From: Polyangiaceae bacterium
GTDB taxonomy: Bacteria; Myxococcota_A; Polyangia; Polyangiales; Polyangiaceae
Direction of reading: 5' to 3'
DNA: 64,000 bases
NCBI GenBank assembly: GCA_019637265.1
Contig: JAHBVY010000001.1
Location: 1,550,001-1,614,000 of the forward strand
Below are positions 56,813 to 64,000 of this stretch, piece after piece (positions within the stretch are counted from its first letter, which is position 1; each line of letters begins with the position of its first letter). The notes below the pieces were generated by a model that worked only from the letters and a program-made list of their open reading frames with translations, was not told the origin of the DNA and did no database searches. The position numbers and the translations under genes were made by a program.

Positions 56813-56826
56813 GTGGGGGTTCGCCC
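56813..56826. other. GGGGG-TTCG-CCCCC hairpin, copy 2
   Basis: The same perfect G:C hairpin with TTCG loop as at 48178-48191, here five bases after the lipoprotein stop. No T run follows. It may stabilise the 3' end of the rsmA-lipoprotein mRNA. Confidence 0.5.
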
Positions 56827-57072
56827 CCGATGCATGAAGCCGCGCGGCGGCGCGAGCCCACTGTCAACCGACGCGCCGCGCAGCGCCACGCGGCTCAGTC
56901 AGTGACGCGAACCATCTCCCGGCTCCAACCGAACCCCCTGCCCTCACCCTACCCCGGGATATCGCGGGTGACGCACGTTCGCGGCCCCCGCGATGTCACA
57001 GGCTCACAGACGACGTGATGTCACAGACGACGTGGGCTCACAGAGCGATGTGGGAGGCGGGGTCGCGACGCC

Positions 57073-57594
57073 TCACGCCTCGTCGTCGGCTTCTGCAGCG
57101 GCGGCTTCGGTGCTCGCCTCGCCGTAACCTTCGGGGTCCGCGCTCGCGAAGGTGAAGGTGCGCACGATGGGCGGCGGCGGATCGCCGTAGAGCTCGAGCT
57201 GGGTCGCGGCCCACAGCTCCGCGGCGACCAGCTCGAGGTGCGCTGGGCTCCCGGGCTCACCCTGGAAGCGATCGAGCGCCTCGTCCGTCTCCTTGAGCTC
57301 GAGGCGGGCGCGCACCGGATCCACGTCCGGCTTGGCGATGAAGCGCTCGGTCAGGAGCACGGCCTTGTCGTGGTTCACCTCCACGAAGCCGGGGCCCACC
57401 GCCACCTTCGCCTCCTCACCCCCGACGCGGTAGCTCACGATCCCGGTGGCCAGCGCCGCGAGCAGCGGCCGGTGACCCGGGAGCACCCCGAACTCGCCGT
57501 CCACGCTGGGAGCGGTGAACTCCGTCACCCGCTCGTCCAGCACCAGGCCATCCGGCGTGACGATCTCGAGCTCGATGGTGGTTTGAGTCGCCAT
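57073..57594 (-). CDS. atpC: ATP synthase F1 subunit epsilon, C-terminally extended
   Basis: 173 residues. Epsilon joins the F1 stalk and can inhibit ATP hydrolysis. The N-terminal beta-sandwich is typical: LEIVTPDGLVLDERVTEFTA, GEFGVLPGHRPLLAALATGI and VGPGFVEVNHDKAVLLTE. The two-helix C-terminal domain follows (VRARLELKETDEALDRFQGE; HLELVAAELWAATQLELYG). An extra acidic tail of about 35 residues (ADPEGYGEASTEAAAAEADD) exceeds the usual length near 135-140. It follows atpD by 14 bp in the same direction, the standard last position in an atp operon. Confidence 0.93.
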   Translation of the reverse strand: MATQTTIELEIVTPDGLVLDERVTEFTAPSVDGEFGVLPGHRPLLAALATGIVSYRVGGEEAKVAVGPGFVEVNHDKAVLLTERFIAKPDVDPVRARLELKETDEALDRFQGEPGSPAHLELVAAELWAATQLELYGDPPPPIVRTFTFASADPEGYGEASTEAAAAEADDEA

Positions 57595-57608
57595 ACCTTA
57601 CTTCTCGC

Positions 57609-61402
<3,794 letters not shown>

Positions 61403-61475
61403 GCGGGCTCTGGCGCCGCTCGGTCATCAGAGAGGAGCGCCCACCGCGGCAGCGGTCGGCGGCCCGGTGTGAGCC

Positions 61476-63251
<1,776 letters not shown>

Positions 63252-63261
63252 CCGCGCAGCG

Positions 63262-63419
63262 ACTCGTTAGCGTCTCTGACAGACGTGCGGTGCTCCCCAA
63301 CCCCCCCAAAAGAAGCCCTATCCGAGGGATCGGGACCCGGGCTCGCGGGACGCCAGAGGCGTACGGTGCCTTGTCAGTGACGTTGACCAAGCGAGTCACT
63401 CGTTAGCGTCTCTGACAGA
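63262..63419. repeat. Pair of 22-bp direct repeats after rpoD
   Basis: The sequence starting ACTCGTTAGCGTCTCTGACA and ending GA occurs at 63262-63283 and again at 63398-63419, 136 bp apart, with an AACCCCCCCAAAA tract between them (from about 63299). The first copy can form CGTCT-CTGAC-AGACG. Together they fill the gap between the rpoD end and the convergent TPR gene end. Confidence 0.8.
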
Positions 63420-63424
63420 GCGCC

Positions 63425-64000
63425 TCAGGGGCCGTCCCAGGGACGACCCAGGCGCTTCAGGGCCTCTTTCGCTTCCGCGCGGTAAGGGGAGTCACGCGGG
63501 CCGTCACGCAGGAAGGCCTCCCAGTGGCGCGTGGCCTCTTGGCTGCCGCCCAGGGCCTTGGCGTAGAGGCGATGCGCCTCCCACAGCCAGCGCGGCTTGG
63601 GCGTCTCCTGCTCGCCGACCTCGAGCGCCTTCTGCAGCTGCTCGCGCGCCTCACCGTCTTGGCGGTTGGCGGCCAGCAATTTTCCATAACGGAAACGCCA
63701 GGTGGCGTTCTTCGGATCCGCCTCGATCGCCTTGCGCCACTCCTCCAGCGCGTCACGCTCGCGCCCCAGGTCGTAGTAGGAGTCGGCCAGCGCCGCGTGG
63801 GCCTCGAAGCGCGAAGGGCGGAGCGTGAGGGCGCGCTGCAGGTCGGCGATCGCGTCCTTCACTGCGCCTTGGCGGTAGCGCAAGATGCCGCGCTGCCAGT
63901 ACGCATCGGCGAGGCCTTGGTCGAGCCCCAGCGCCTTGGCGAGCGCCTCCTCGGCGATCTTGTGATTACCCGCCTCGTTGGCGGCCCAGCCGACGTAGAG
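63425..64000 (-). CDS. TPR-repeat protein, 5' end outside the window
   Basis: The frame is open from the window edge (64000) to the TGA at 63425-63427: 191 residues without the N-terminus. Three or four tetratricopeptide motifs are visible, for example AEEALAKALGLDQGLADAYW, AIADLQRALTLRPSRFEAHA, ALEEWRKAIEADPKNATWRF and EQLQKALEVGEQETPKPRWL, with the small-residue pattern W-L-G-Y-A-F-A-P. TPR proteins serve as adaptors. Neither signal peptide nor partner domain can be judged, since the start is missing. The gene converges on rpoD. Confidence 0.88.
   Translation of the reverse strand, partial: LYVGWAANEAGNHKIAEEALAKALGLDQGLADAYWQRGILRYRQGAVKDAIADLQRALTLRPSRFEAHAALADSYYDLGRERDALEEWRKAIEADPKNATWRFRYGKLLAANRQDGEAREQLQKALEVGEQETPKPRWLWEAHRLYAKALGGSQEATRHWEAFLRDGPRDSPYRAEAKEALKRLGRPWDGP

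Overview
The window is very GC-rich, packed with genes on both strands, and uses GTG starts freely. Gene content points to a myxobacterium-like member of the Myxococcota, probably near the Polyangiales. The clues are PilC and PilS type IV pilus genes, many Cys-rich or propeller-like lipoproteins, FHA and TPR proteins, a DUF4911 protein, and the deltaproteobacterial pair ihfA-merR. This placement is inferred from gene content; no rRNA gene lies in the window.

Layout. 0-5.5 kb: a cut-off hypothetical gene, a DUF4911 protein, an acidic Asp-box protein, a large TPR protein and an MlaC-like periplasmic lipid carrier. 6-10 kb: pilS and pilC, then a class C beta-lactamase-like hydrolase. 10-18 kb: a double-FHA membrane protein co-transcribed with a membrane-anchored SGNH hydrolase, facing a three-gene operon (lipoprotein, extended SDR, second SGNH hydrolase). 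18-24.4 kb: ssb, merR, ihfA, a cellulose-synthase-like GT2 and polA. 24.5-36.4 kb: an FAD oxidoreductase with a GT2, a Cys-rich DUF1566 lipoprotein, a small lipoprotein, a STAND ATPase with a C-terminal winged helix, a HAD-IB phosphatase and the helicase hrpB. 36.4-39.7 kb: a lower-GC accessory patch with three small unknown genes and a complete ISL3-family insertion sequence. 39.7-47.7 kb: mutS, two coupled propeller-like lipoproteins and a 58-codon gene. 48-56.8 kb: DUF4350, MoxR, a haem-c lipoprotein, a BamA/TamA-type barrel, a Sel1-like protein, DUF58, rsmA and a lipoprotein. 57-64 kb: atpC and atpD alone, dnaG, rpoD and a cut-off TPR gene.

How the genes relate. Replication, repair and transcription genes (ssb, polA, mutS, dnaG, rpoD, ihfA, hrpB) make a housekeeping backbone. 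Between them lies cell-envelope machinery: pilus control, lipid transport, polysaccharide glycosyltransferases, SGNH hydrolases and outer-membrane assembly. The MoxR, DUF58 and DUF4350 genes are usual partners but are here interrupted by envelope genes.

The strongest non-genic results are an insertion sequence with exact ends and an 8-bp target duplication, and two families of short dispersed repeats built around A(A)CCCCC tracts. One copy of the first family forms part of a coding sequence. I found no CRISPR array, tRNA, rRNA, integrase or convincing new defence system. The best candidate for something undescribed is the small-gene patch at 36.6-39.7 kb, but its function cannot be read from sequence alone.
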